Counted from the stretch's first letter, positions 15,887 through 24,094 are shown. The stretch is 25,317 bases of DNA from JANXXV01 sp038230275 (GCA_038230275.1 JBBRNO010000096.1:1-25317); one strand, 5' to 3'. Notes: generated from the letters alone by a model not told the origin. Made by a program: numbers and translations.

Positions 15887-16051
15887 TGGTATCAGAATAC
15901 TGCTTTCTGGCGCTGGAAGGGAATTCGTTGACCGTAATTACAGTCCAGGTCCCCGGTTCCTCCCCGGTTGACGATTGATGAATCACACCTGAGATCTGCA
16001 CGGCTATAATCCTGAAGTGATGGGATTGTCGATCCTCGGAGCATTTCGATA
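15887..16051. promoter_or_regulatory. Divergent promoter region between the envelope operon and the sugar-isomerase gene
   Basis: 165 bp separate two divergent starts. On the plus strand a consensus TATAAT lies at 16005-16010, 41 nt before ATG 16052; no good -35 is present at 17 nt (TTGATG at 15975-15980 is 24 nt away). On the minus strand a weak TATTCT lies at 15892-15897. Only the plus-strand -10 is worth noting. Confidence 0.4.
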
Positions 16052-16936
16052 ATGAAAATCGGAATTGATAGTTATTGCTACCACCGGTACTTTGGCGAAG
16101 TGTACCCGCAGCAAACCAAACCTTCGCGACAGATGACGATGGAGGACTTTGTCGGCCGGGCGTCCGAGCTTGGAGTGGGCGGCGTCTCGCTTGAATCCTG
16201 TTTCTTCCAGGAATACTCCTCCGGCTACCTCAGCGGCGTAAAGCGGCTCCTGGACGAACACCACCTCGACCGCGTATATGCCTGGGGACATCCCAACGGT
16301 CTGGAAGGGGGCTCCAGCACAGAAGCGTTTCGCGACATGCTGGGAAGCTTAGAAAGAGCGAAGCTGATTGGCGCTGACGTCATGCGCGTGGTTGGCAGCA
16401 GCCTGATGTACCGCAACAACCCTCACGGGCCCCAATTGGAACGGCTGGCGGCTATGTTCCGGGAGGCCGTGCAGGCGGCCGAACAGTGCGATATCCGGCT
16501 TGCTGTGGAGAACCACATCGACTTCACGGCAGCGGAAATGGTCTGGCTTCTAGACGCAGTTGACTCTCCCTACTTGGGGATTAATTTCGACACCGGAAAC
16601 TTTCTTCGCTTGCTCGACGATCCGGTCCGGGGAATGGAGAAACTGGCGCCACGCGTGTACGCGACCCATATCAAAGACCTTAAGATTCAAAAGGGCGTGG
16701 CTCCCGGCGAATGGTATTTCTTCTCCTGCACTCCGGTTGGCGATGGTCTCGTCGACAATCAGCGATTGGTGCAATACCTGGCGGATGCGGGGTACCAGGG
16801 TATGTTGGCGGTCGAGATCGACTTTCTTCATCCCGACTACAACGACGATGAAGATGCGGCGGTGGCGCGCAGCGTGACCGAGTTGAATCGCCTGGTCAGC
16901 GCCCTCAAGCCAAGTGAAGTATTCGGCGACCGCTAA
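16052..16936 (+). CDS. Sugar phosphate isomerase/epimerase-like TIM barrel
   Basis: A 294-residue cytoplasmic protein of the AP-endonuclease-2 / xylose-isomerase-like superfamily. The metal-binding pattern is complete: Glu153 (AVENH), Asp180 (NFDTGN), His206 (THIKD) and Glu255 (AVEID) at the ends of successive strands. Such proteins isomerise or epimerise sugars or inositols with a divalent metal; the exact substrate cannot be read. The ATG has GGAG at 16038-16041 and a -10 box further upstream. It overlaps or nearly abuts the Gfo/Idh/MocA gene, and pairs of this kind commonly work together on inositol, glucoside or 3-keto-sugar catabolism. Confidence 0.9.
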   Translation: MKIGIDSYCYHRYFGEVYPQQTKPSRQMTMEDFVGRASELGVGGVSLESCFFQEYSSGYLSGVKRLLDEHHLDRVYAWGHPNGLEGGSSTEAFRDMLGSLERAKLIGADVMRVVGSSLMYRNNPHGPQLERLAAMFREAVQAAEQCDIRLAVENHIDFTAAEMVWLLDAVDSPYLGINFDTGNFLRLLDDPVRGMEKLAPRVYATHIKDLKIQKGVAPGEWYFFSCTPVGDGLVDNQRLVQYLADAGYQGMLAVEIDFLHPDYNDDEDAAVARSVTELNRLVSALKPSEVFGDR

Positions 16937-18143
16937 ACTCTCAGCAAGAATCCATGAGGGAGGACTTATCCTGAAATCGATCAACATCGCTTTAATCGGC
17001 TATAAATTCATGGGCAAAGCCCACAGCCATGCCTGGCGGGATGTTACGCGCTTTTTCAATCCGGATGTGCGGCCCACTCTGAAAGTAGTGTGTGGCAGAA
17101 ACGAAGGGCCGCTCACGGAATTCGCGCAGCGATGGGGTTGGGAAGAAACGGCCACGGACTGGCGCGAAGTAGTTACCCGCTCCGATATCGATATAGTCGA
17201 CATCTCGACTCCCACCTGCCTCCATCACGATATCGCTATCGCCGCGGCACGCGCGGGCAAACATATATTTTGCGAGAAGCCGTTCTCGCTCAATCTGGCA
17301 GAGGCAAATGACATGTGCGAAGCCGCGTCGAATGCAAAAATCGTAAACTACGTGAACCACAACTACCGGCGGGTTCCGGCCGTCGCTCTGGCAAAACAGT
17401 TCATCGGCGAAGGCAAGATCGGAAGGATTTTCCACTGGCGAGGCGCCTATCTCCAATCCTGGATAATCGATCCGGAGTTTCCTCTCACATGGCATCTACG
17501 AAAGGAAACTGCCGGCGCCGGCCCTCACTTCGACTTGAACTCGCACAGTGTCGACCTTGCCCGTTACCTGGTGGGCGATATCACAAAGGTCAGCGCGATG
17601 ATGTCTCATTTCGTCCGGGAGCGGCCAGTCGATACTTCAGACTCCGGCGGCGCATTCACTGCGATATCACAAACCGGGGAGAAGGGCGCCGTAACCGTGG
17701 ACGATGCCGCGTTCATGCTGGCCGAGTTTGAAAATGGCGCTATGGGCTCGTTTGAATCCAGCCGATTCGCGGCCGGCCGTCTAAACTTCAACTCGTTTGA
17801 AATTTACGGCGATCGTGGCAGTCTGTCCTTCAACCTGGAACGGATAAACGAACTGGAGTATTGCTCGCTTGAGGATCCGGTTGGTGAACGTGGCTTCCGG
17901 ACGATTCAGACGACTGAGCTGGTTCACCCTTACATGTCGCACTGGTGGCCTCCTGGACACATCATCGGTTATGAGCATACATTTATCCACGCCGTATCGG
18001 ACTTCCTGGATGCCATCACCAAAGGCGTGCCGGTCCATCCAAACTTTCAGGACGGAATGGAAGTCATGAGGATTCTGGAAGCAGGTCTGGATTCGGCGGC
18101 AAATGGATGCTGCGTGAATCTCCCGCCACGTGGCCGCCAATGA
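16914..18143 (+). CDS. Gfo/Idh/MocA-family NAD(P)-dependent oxidoreductase
   Basis: An oxidoreductase of about 390-409 residues. Numbering from ATG 16914: the Rossmann nucleotide-binding start INIALIGYKFMGKAHS (23-38), the family motif CEKPFS (120-125, Lys122 catalytic) and the active-site segment GAGPHFDLNSH (201-211, with Asp207 and His211). It should oxidise or reduce a hydroxyl of a sugar or inositol. The start is uncertain. ATG 16914 overlaps the upstream gene by 23 nt and adds a non-homologous N-terminus, whereas CTG 16971 has GGGAGGA exactly 6 nt upstream and begins directly before the Rossmann strand. The gene ends 10 nt from the convergent TIM-barrel gene. Confidence 0.92.
   Translation: MKYSATAKLSARIHEGGLILKSINIALIGYKFMGKAHSHAWRDVTRFFNPDVRPTLKVVCGRNEGPLTEFAQRWGWEETATDWREVVTRSDIDIVDISTPTCLHHDIAIAAARAGKHIFCEKPFSLNLAEANDMCEAASNAKIVNYVNHNYRRVPAVALAKQFIGEGKIGRIFHWRGAYLQSWIIDPEFPLTWHLRKETAGAGPHFDLNSHSVDLARYLVGDITKVSAMMSHFVRERPVDTSDSGGAFTAISQTGEKGAVTVDDAAFMLAEFENGAMGSFESSRFAAGRLNFNSFEIYGDRGSLSFNLERINELEYCSLEDPVGERGFRTIQTTELVHPYMSHWWPPGHIIGYEHTFIHAVSDFLDAITKGVPVHPNFQDGMEVMRILEAGLDSAANGCCVNLPPRGRQ
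16958..16964 (+). promoter_or_regulatory. Strong ribosome binding site suggesting a CTG start for the oxidoreductase
   Basis: GGGAGGA lies 6 nt before CTG 16971 and has no in-frame ATG, GTG or TTG at a usable distance. ATG 16954 is in another frame. Either CTG is used, or the site supports re-initiation after the upstream stop. Confidence 0.5.
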
Positions 18144-18153
18144 GAGATTGAAA

Positions 18154-19080
18154 CTAACCCAGAGTAAGACCTATCTGTTTCGCGACGCCCATGATGTACT
18201 GCTTTCCTTCCTCATACTCTTCCGGCTTGCTCAAGTGCTCCAGCATCAAGGGAGCCATTGGCGCATGAGCCGCGATACCGCGCAAGTAGGCCGCGTAATC
18301 GATTCCTCCGCGGCCCGGTACCGTCTCCGCCAGGTGGACACGGTAGCCCCATAGATCCTTTGCGTGGCAGGATGTTACGAATTTACCAAGCTTTCGGAAG
18401 CACTCGTCAATCAGCGCGCCGTTATGAAGGAATCGGTCCGTGCTGTTCATAATGTTGCAAACGTCTATGTGAACTCCGAACCCTTTTCGATCCACAGCCT
18501 GAATCAGCCGAACGTATTCGTCGGGCCCATCGGGTGGTGTCCACGGCATCATCTCGATGCTGAAGACGGAACGCTGTGGTTTCACTGCGTCGATCACACG
18601 CCGCGCATTTTCCACCGTCGCGTCAAAAAACTCTTTCGAATAGTTCCGCGGATCCGGCCCATCCCACTGTTTGACGTTCATCGATCCGGAGATGGTGACG
18701 CAGGTGCGCGCGCCTACCGCTTCCGCCAGCGCCATCCGCTCGGTGACATAGGCGAGATTCTTCTTCCGCGTTTCCATGTCCCGCTCCATCATGTTGACCC
18801 AGGCTCCGACTTCCGCGAGGACCACGTGTTGTTCTTCGAACGCCCGAGTGATGGCGCTGATTCTGTTGGAATCCGACAGTTGTACGGCCGGGCAGTACGC
18901 CGCGCTGTATCCTAGCCGGCGATGCTCTCGGGCCAGCTCAATGGGATCTTCGGCCTTGAGGAAGATCGGGCCTCCCAATAGAAGACGGGCTCGGGATTGT
19001 GCCTGTGCCCGAAACAAGGCGGGCGCGAGCGCCAGGCCCTTCATAAAAACGCGGCGCGTGGTAGTGAGTTCGGGTGGCAT
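18154..19080 (-). CDS. Tat-exported sugar isomerase/epimerase-like TIM barrel
   Basis: 308 residues from ATG 19080, which has AAGGA 7 nt upstream; the open frame runs 96 codons further but that extension is not protein-like. The N-terminus TTTRRVFMKGLALAPALF is a textbook twin-arginine signal, so the folded, metal-loaded enzyme is exported. The barrel keeps four likely metal ligands: Glu176 (IEMMPW), Asp206 (HIDVCN), His239 (CHAKDL) and Glu281 (MLEHL). Substrate unknown. It is convergent with the oxidoreductase gene and functionally resembles the isomerase at 16052, so both may act on related plant-derived or inositol-like sugars, one outside and one inside the cell. Confidence 0.88.
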   Translation of the reverse strand: MPPELTTTRRVFMKGLALAPALFRAQAQSRARLLLGGPIFLKAEDPIELAREHRRLGYSAAYCPAVQLSDSNRISAITRAFEEQHVVLAEVGAWVNMMERDMETRKKNLAYVTERMALAEAVGARTCVTISGSMNVKQWDGPDPRNYSKEFFDATVENARRVIDAVKPQRSVFSIEMMPWTPPDGPDEYVRLIQAVDRKGFGVHIDVCNIMNSTDRFLHNGALIDECFRKLGKFVTSCHAKDLWGYRVHLAETVPGRGGIDYAAYLRGIAAHAPMAPLMLEHLSKPEEYEEGKQYIMGVAKQIGLTLG

Positions 19081-19648
19081 GGTTAGATCCTTGTCTACGT
19101 TGAGGCCGAAAACATTTTCCATTTGTTCGATGGCGGTCCCGTAAGAAGTGTGGTCATAAGATCGTACCCGTTGGCAATTCGAATCACGCGGCCGCCATTT
19201 AAACAGTCTGAACCCGGACAAGACAGCGAGCTTTCCATAGTGGGTCCGAGCTTTGCCAGTGTAACATCGCCCGTCGGCAAGTGGGCCTTGATTGCATTCG
19301 CGTTGCCGATGAGACTCGCGAGGGCAGCCCAGTGTTTTGTATTCGTGGCGAACGTCGCGAGGATCCAACTGTGCCCGTTTGGCTTGCCACCGCAGTTCAG
19401 ATCCGTCGTTGAAAATGAAGTCCTAAACGAAAGCGAACCCAATGAATTGACATATAAACCACAGCAGCATAGACTGAAAAACGTCACTGAAAGCTAGCAA
19501 ATGTTGCTCCGGCCAATTGAAAGGAATCGCACGAAACGGTTCGCGCCGGGGACCATCTTTTGTCTGGCTGTCGAGAAAATCGAGCAGAGGCGGACGGCAC
19601 CAAAAAGGGAAGCCCGATGAATTTGTACGCGCCTGCCATCGAACCGTG
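19081..19648. other. Stretch without a supportable gene
   Basis: 568 bp upstream of the Tat isomerase. Overlapping open frames exist on both strands (minus 19095-19487, plus 19123-19497), but none has a convincing ribosome binding site or recognisable motif. A frame on the plus strand at about 19559-19684 runs into the phosphofructokinase remnant. The stretch most likely holds the isomerase promoter plus decayed coding DNA. Confidence 0.5.
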
Positions 19649-20688
19649 AAAGGTCTCATAATTCACAGCGGGGGTCCTTCATGAGAATTTCATCGATCTG
19701 TACGCCCAATGCCAGGAGACAATCCGGGCAATCGCAACGATGCCGTCCTCGGCGCTTGGTACATCGCGCCAGGACGTGGGCCACGGAGAAATCGATCGAG
19801 TGCTGCAGGTGTGCCGAGCGAACAAAATCGATTGGCTCTTCATCAATGGCGGCAACGGGCCGTTAGGGATGGCCGACCGAATCGCAAGAGCCGCAGGTGC
19901 GTCAATGCAGGTGAGTGGCGTTCCGAAAACTTTCGACAACGATTTAGTGGAGATGGACCATACACCGGGTTATGCGACGTGCGCACGTTTTTTAGCCTGC
20001 GCCGTACGTCACATCGGGGCCGACAACCGGGCACTTCCGGGCCAAGTAGAATTTGTGGAAGTGCTCGGGCGGAATGCCGGTTGGATCGTTGCTGCCACCA
20101 GTCTTGCTCGCCGGGACCCTGATGACGCTCCGCACCTGATCTATTTTCCAGAACTTCCGATTCCGCTCGAGAAACTGTTAGATGACGTTGATGGTGTGTT
20201 TAGGCGGCTGGGCCATGGCTTGGTCGCGGTATGCGAGGGCCAACTGGATGAGGGAGGCCAGGCCTTCGGCGCCGATGAGCGGGCCGGTTCGCGCGGAAAA
20301 CTGGCAATGAATCTTGCCCACCGGCTCGCCACTCTGACCAGTGAGCGGCTCAAGTTAAGGGTGCGAAGTGAGAAGCCAGGACTGCCTGGCAGAAGCTGGT
20401 GGAGTGACGAGCCGAAGCTGGACCGGATACAGGCTCGCCTATGAGGGGCGAACGGGAGTGGCCGTGACGCTAGTGCGCGAACCGGGACACGAGTATCAGG
20501 TGTCCACCGGACTTGCGCCGCTCGAAAATGTAGCCTCCCGTGAGCGGCTCTTTCCCAGCGAGTGACGGAATCTAGGCGGCACCGATGTGACGGCAGCTTT
20601 TCAAGACTATGCCTCGCCTCTGGTAGGCGCCATGCCTCATTACGCTCACTTGCTAACGCCGAGTCGCGACCGGTGTATATCTCAATGA
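19649..20688 (+). pseudogene. Broken PPi-dependent 6-phosphofructokinase
   Basis: The pieces align in order to a pyrophosphate-type phosphofructokinase (about 400 residues). First, KGLIIHSGGPS at 19649-19681 is the glycine-rich N-terminus, ending in TGA. A second frame (19683-20441) carries GGNGPLGMADRI, then VPKTFDNDL with the Lys that marks PPi rather than ATP users, DHTPGY and VLGRNAGWIVAA. About 70 residues between these two pieces are missing. The reading then shifts frame near 20390-20440 into a third frame with GRTGVAVTLVRE, STGLAPLE and RLFPSE. Here TGA at 20563-20565 replaces an expected Trp codon, after which the same frame continues NLGGTDVTAAFQDYASPL to TGA 20686. An N-terminal deletion, a frameshift and a nonsense codon together make a functional enzyme very unlikely. 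The longest intact piece begins at ATG 19740. Confidence 0.88.
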
Positions 20689-20820
20689 CATAGACTACTT
20701 CTTGGGAGTGAATCGCGGGAACGGGCAGTATTTTTCGGACGCCAAGCCGACTCGGACAAGGGTGGCGCAGGGCCAGATCTCACTCCTTATGGTTCGATGA
20801 GCACAAGGAGACCAAAGAAG

Positions 20821-22479
20821 ATGTCAGAAAATTCGAAGGAACCCAAGAATGCCTCAGCCGGAGCCTCCCGGCGTGAACTATTGCAAGTTGGAAACGCCCT
20901 TCTCCTGCCGTCGCTTGTGGGCGGCTCGCAAGCATTTGCCGCCGGCCCGCTAAAGGCTGGACCCGACGTCTACCAATCGATCGGCGTCGAACCGGTCATC
21001 AATTGCCGGGGCACCTTCACGATCATCGGAGCATCGATCGAACTGCCCGAAGTCCGCGCTGCGATGGACGCTGCGGCTCAGCACTTCGTCCAGTTGGATG
21101 AATTGGCGGATGCGGTTGGCCACAGGTTGGCTGAGTTGACCGGTGCGGAATGGGGAATGGTCTCGGCGGGTTGCGCCGCTGGACTTAAGCACGTCACGGC
21201 TGCCTGCGTGGCCGGCGGTAATCCCGAGAAGCTGCTGCGCATACCCGACCTGCGGGGTTTGGACAAAACCGAAGTCGTCTCGCCGAGATCTTCTCGTAGT
21301 GTGTATGACCACGCCGTACGCAATATCGGCGTCAAGATGATTACCGTCGATACCGCCGAGGAATTCGAGCGCGCGTTGAGCCCGCATACGGCGATGATTT
21401 ATCTCTCGGCGGGCCGGGCGACGCTGGATGGGCCCTTATCGCTGGTGAACGTTGCCAGAATGGCCAAACCGCTGAATATTCCGATTCTTGTGGACGCAGC
21501 CGCGGAGGTGCTTACCATTCCGAACGTGCACCTGGCCAACGGCGCCACGATCGTCGCATACAGCGGCGGCAAGGCGATCTGTGGACCGCAATGCGCGGGA
21601 CTTCTGCTGGGCCGGAAGGATATCCTCATGTCGGCATGGCAAGCAAGTTCTCCGCACCATGGCCCGGGCCGCGACAACAAGGTGGGGCGCGAAGAAACTG
21701 TTGGCATGGTAGCGGCCGTGGAGGCATGGGTCAAACGGGACCACAAGGCTGAGTGGAACAGATGGCTTTCCTACCTCGACACCATCGCCAAGCGCGTATC
21801 GGGAATCGATGGAATCAGCACGGCGGTGCGTGAGCCCAATGGGCTGTCCAATCGCAGTCCATCGCTGGTCATCTCGTGGGATCCCGCGCAGTTGCATGTC
21901 ACGGGCGAGGAAATAGCCGAGGTGGTCGCCAGAACGAAACCCCGGATCGCACTCGGCGCCGGGGGCGGGGCGGGCCGTGGCAACGCTCCGGTAGAGTCTG
22001 CCGAGACTTCCCTCGACATCACTGCGTGGATGATGCGTCCCGGGGATGACAGGATTGTCGCCGACCGTCTCTTCAGTCTGCTGTCCCAGAAGCGAAGCCC
22101 GCAGCCGGCACCCGCGGCCCCGTCAGCTAATCTCAGCGGACGATGGGACGTCAATATCGAATTCTTCAGTAGCAAAAGCCAGCACACGCTGACCCTCGAA
22201 CAGAACAACAATCTTCTCCAAGGCTCGCACAAGGGCGATTTTTCGGTCCGGGATGTGGCCGGCACCATCGAGTCGAATCAGGTCAAGCTCCGCAGCACGG
22301 AGAACGTCCCTGGCGATTCGATCACATTCACGTTTGTAGGTACGCTATCCGGTGAGAATATGGCGGGAAAGGTCTACATGGGCGAGTATCTTAACGCTAA
22401 CTTTACCGCGAAGCGACACGTCTATCCGGCCAACAGAAGGCCAATTCTGGTTCCCGGCGGCCCGCCGTTGGCGAACTAG
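20821..22479 (+). CDS. Exported SelA-like PLP-dependent protein with C-terminal beta domain
   Basis: 552 residues from ATG 20821; an ATG 24 nt upstream in the same frame is less likely because AAGGAG (about 20803-20808) lies between the two. A twin-arginine-like signal (SRRELLQVGNALLLPSLVGG) suggests Tat export, which suits a protein that binds its cofactor before transport. The fold is that of the SelA / D-glucosaminate-6-phosphate ammonia-lyase group: VINCRGTFT near the start, LVDAAAE with the cofactor-binding Asp (residue 225), and Lys251 in YSGGKAICGPQ as the likely Schiff-base lysine. From about residue 435 a separate beta domain (SGRWDVNIEFF ... LQGSHKGDF) of about 100 residues follows; similar add-ons occur on exported proteins of Acidobacteria. 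True selenocysteine synthesis is unlikely because the protein is exported. An amino-sugar or amino-acid lyase is more plausible. Confidence 0.85.
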   Translation: MSENSKEPKNASAGASRRELLQVGNALLLPSLVGGSQAFAAGPLKAGPDVYQSIGVEPVINCRGTFTIIGASIELPEVRAAMDAAAQHFVQLDELADAVGHRLAELTGAEWGMVSAGCAAGLKHVTAACVAGGNPEKLLRIPDLRGLDKTEVVSPRSSRSVYDHAVRNIGVKMITVDTAEEFERALSPHTAMIYLSAGRATLDGPLSLVNVARMAKPLNIPILVDAAAEVLTIPNVHLANGATIVAYSGGKAICGPQCAGLLLGRKDILMSAWQASSPHHGPGRDNKVGREETVGMVAAVEAWVKRDHKAEWNRWLSYLDTIAKRVSGIDGISTAVREPNGLSNRSPSLVISWDPAQLHVTGEEIAEVVARTKPRIALGAGGGAGRGNAPVESAETSLDITAWMMRPGDDRIVADRLFSLLSQKRSPQPAPAAPSANLSGRWDVNIEFFSSKSQHTLTLEQNNNLLQGSHKGDFSVRDVAGTIESNQVKLRSTENVPGDSITFTFVGTLSGENMAGKVYMGEYLNANFTAKRHVYPANRRPILVPGGPPLAN

Positions 22480-22595
22480 GCGGGATTAGGAACCACCTTT
22501 AGTTTCAAATCGCGACCCTGAAATTTCGGGATGCCGATCTCTGTCTAGAGGATACGAAACCAACCGAAAGCCTCCCGGCGACAGGCGCGGAGTAA

Positions 22596-22799
22596 CGGCG
22601 CGCCGCAGCCGTCGTTGTCGCAATCGATTGCCGGGTTCCAACGACGACAGGTTATGGCGGTTCGAACGATCGCACCATGTTCTTTGGGCTGGACAAAGAT
22701 GAGTCGGCCAAATGGATCGAAATCTCCTGGCCGAGCGGCTTCCGGCAGAGGCTCGACAGCCCGAAGAGTCACCGTTACCTGACGATTGACGAATCGTAG
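22596..22799 (+). pseudogene. Remnant of an ASPIC/UnbV (CRTAC1-like) domain protein
   Basis: A frame open from 22596 to TAG 22797-22799 has no start codon at a proper site but encodes TGYGGSNDRTMFFGLDKDE and then WIEISWPSG followed by RYLTIDES. This is the end pattern of ASPIC/UnbV domains (G-G-x-x-S-Q-N ... FGLG ... V-E-I-x-WPSG), which normally close proteins with FG-GAP/VCBS propellers of 500-1100 residues. Only about 65 residues survive here. A minus-strand frame over the same bases (22545-22772) is its shadow. It is adjacent to other gene remnants and is probably debris. Confidence 0.7.
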
Positions 22800-22923
22800 T
22801 TAGTCAGCGAATGATCTTTGCACGCTGGCTGGCGTAACCCCGCGTCACCGCGCACAACAAGCGCGGTCCATCAGAGGAACGAATTCACGGGAACGCGAGC
22901 AGTTTGGGGCGCTGGAAAGACTG

Positions 22924-23406
22924 TCATTCGACGGGATGGCCTAGGGCATTCGCGTTGTCACGGACGCGAAGGTCGCGTGTGATTATTGTCACCAGTGGCG
23001 GCGGATCGCCCAAAGCTTCCGCGGTCGCCAGATGAATAGCGTCCAGAGTACGGATCGGTTCGATAGGGAAGCGGCGTCCGGCCTGAGCTAAGATCGCATC
23101 ACTCACACTCACGATGTGACAACGCCGTGTAAACCGCTGCAGAGTGAGGATAGCTGTGCGCTCCTGTTGGGCCGTGATCCTTCCCGAGAGCCGAGCGCGA
23201 AGTAGTGCGCGGCTGGTTTCGGCTACCGTGAGGGCTGAGGTGACTCGCTGCCCCTCGGCACGAATTGAGGCTTTGGCCGCCGGATCGCCCTCAAGCAACG
23301 CCGCGACTAAAGCGCTTGATTCTATGTACCGCCTGATAGGGACAGCCTCGCCGGCCGTCGCTGCACTGCGGGGCGGAACAGACTTACGCTTCGTCACGGT
23401 CGCCAT
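22924..23406 (-). CDS. vapC: PIN-domain ribonuclease toxin (VapC-like)
   Basis: About 160 residues from ATG 23406 (an in-frame TTG at 23409 is also possible). The PIN core begins at YIESSALVAALLEGD and shows the four acidic metal ligands in order: Glu30 (in place of the usual Asp), Glu64 (VAETSRAL), Asp123 (TLDAIHLATA) and Asp146 (ITRDLRVRDNA), counted from 23409. The Asp-to-Glu exchange at the first position occurs in several VapC branches, so activity is likely kept. VapC toxins cleave tRNA or rRNA. An extra 25-residue basic N-terminus precedes the fold. The gene overlaps the antitoxin gene by about 23 nt, so it is translated from the same mRNA. Confidence 0.9.
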   Translation of the reverse strand: MATVTKRKSVPPRSAATAGEAVPIRRYIESSALVAALLEGDPAAKASIRAEGQRVTSALTVAETSRALLRARLSGRITAQQERTAILTLQRFTRRCHIVSVSDAILAQAGRRFPIEPIRTLDAIHLATAEALGDPPPLVTIITRDLRVRDNANALGHPVE

Positions 23407-23668
23407 CAATCAGGGCCGCTGCCGATCCGGGAGGCAGACGAATTTCCGGGCAGTCCTCCAGCGGGTCGCCGACCTCAACAGGCGGTGTGATCACGCCTGA
23501 CGCGATAAGCTGGTCGAACCGGCTGATCCGCACCTGCCTGTCCGCAGCCGGCCGTACAAGTTCCGCAACCACCCTCCCGTGGGCAGTTACCACGACCCGC
23601 TCCCCGGCTTCGATTCGCCGGATGTACCGGCTGAGGTTGTCCTTTAATTCGCGTATGCCAGTCTCCAT
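23384..23668 (-). CDS. Phd/YefM-type antitoxin
   Basis: 94 residues from ATG 23668. The N-terminus METGIRELKDNLSRYIRRIEAGE and the strand VVVTAHGRVVAELVRP are the classic Phd/YefM DNA-binding fold, in which a short tag-like helix is followed by a beta hairpin. The acidic C-terminal third (DPLEDCPEIRLPPGSAAALIDGDRDE) is the part expected to wrap the PIN toxin. A longer open frame extends to 23851, but the family begins at this Met and the promoter sits directly in front of it. It neutralises the toxin and, with it, represses its own operon. Confidence 0.9.
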   Translation of the reverse strand: METGIRELKDNLSRYIRRIEAGERVVVTAHGRVVAELVRPAADRQVRISRFDQLIASGVITPPVEVGDPLEDCPEIRLPPGSAAALIDGDRDEA

Positions 23669-23674
23669 GTTCTG

Positions 23675-23704
23675 ATTATAGCTACATGTAGCCACAGAGC
23701 AAAC
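23675..23704 (-). promoter_or_regulatory. Near-leaderless antitoxin promoter with palindromic operator
   Basis: On the minus strand a consensus -10 TATAAT (23680-23675) lies 6 nt before the antitoxin ATG. A -35-like TTTGCT (23703-23698) is 17 nt further up. The spacer contains a perfect 12-bp palindrome GCTACATGTAGC (23681-23692), exactly where a dimeric antitoxin would block RNA polymerase. Transcription should start at or within a base or two of the ATG, giving a leaderless message. Confidence 0.7.
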
Positions 23705-23830
23705 TGCAAGGAGTTTGATGCGCGCACGTGGACAAAAAGCCTCCGGAGCCTCAAGTTCACGTAAAGCTCGGCCCGACGAACCGTAGTTACTTCTTTCGGG
23801 CCCAACAACTTTTGGGATTCCAGCAGGATT

Positions 23831-24094
23831 ATGGAAGCCGTGAGGAGCCAAGTCAGCTGTGCTGCAAGTCAGGACGGACAGTATACTAAACTCATCCGCG
23901 CGCTTATGGCAGCGACGGGATCACGAGACGGCACGCGGTATCTGAACAATGGGTTCCCGGCAAATCGGAAGGCCCGCGTCGCGGTAATCAAGGATCGACG
24001 CAAGACCCCAACCGCCGTCGAGCCTGCGGGCGATACGATGTGGGTTGCCGAACGCGGCGTTGGCAAGACAGTGTCTATTCCGATGCCGAAATGA
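23831..24094 (+). pseudogene. C-terminal fragment of an SMP-30/gluconolactonase-like propeller protein
   Basis: An open frame of 87 codons ending at TGA 24094. The last 60 residues contain RYLNNGFPANRKARVAVI, TAVEPAGDTMWVAERG and KTVSIPMPK, which look like the closing blade of an SMP-30/NHL-type six-bladed propeller. The first 25 codons do not look like protein of this kind and the rest of the propeller is absent, so this is read as a truncated remnant. It ends 59 nt before the sugar dehydrogenase gene; lactonases and PQQ sugar dehydrogenases act in successive steps, which makes an earlier operon plausible. Confidence 0.5.

Noticed and set aside
20689..20796. A possible second remnant (frame reading NDIDYFLGVNRGNGQYFSD)
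   Set aside because: It looks protein-like and may be the end of another lost gene, but it is too short and I recognise no family.
20797..20820. Upstream ATG of the SelA-like gene
   Set aside because: The Shine-Dalgarno AAGGAG lies downstream of it, and starting at 20821 gives a cleaner Tat signal.
22545..22772. Minus-strand frame of 75 codons
   Set aside because: It is the complement of the ASPIC/UnbV fragment, which explains the sequence better on the plus strand.
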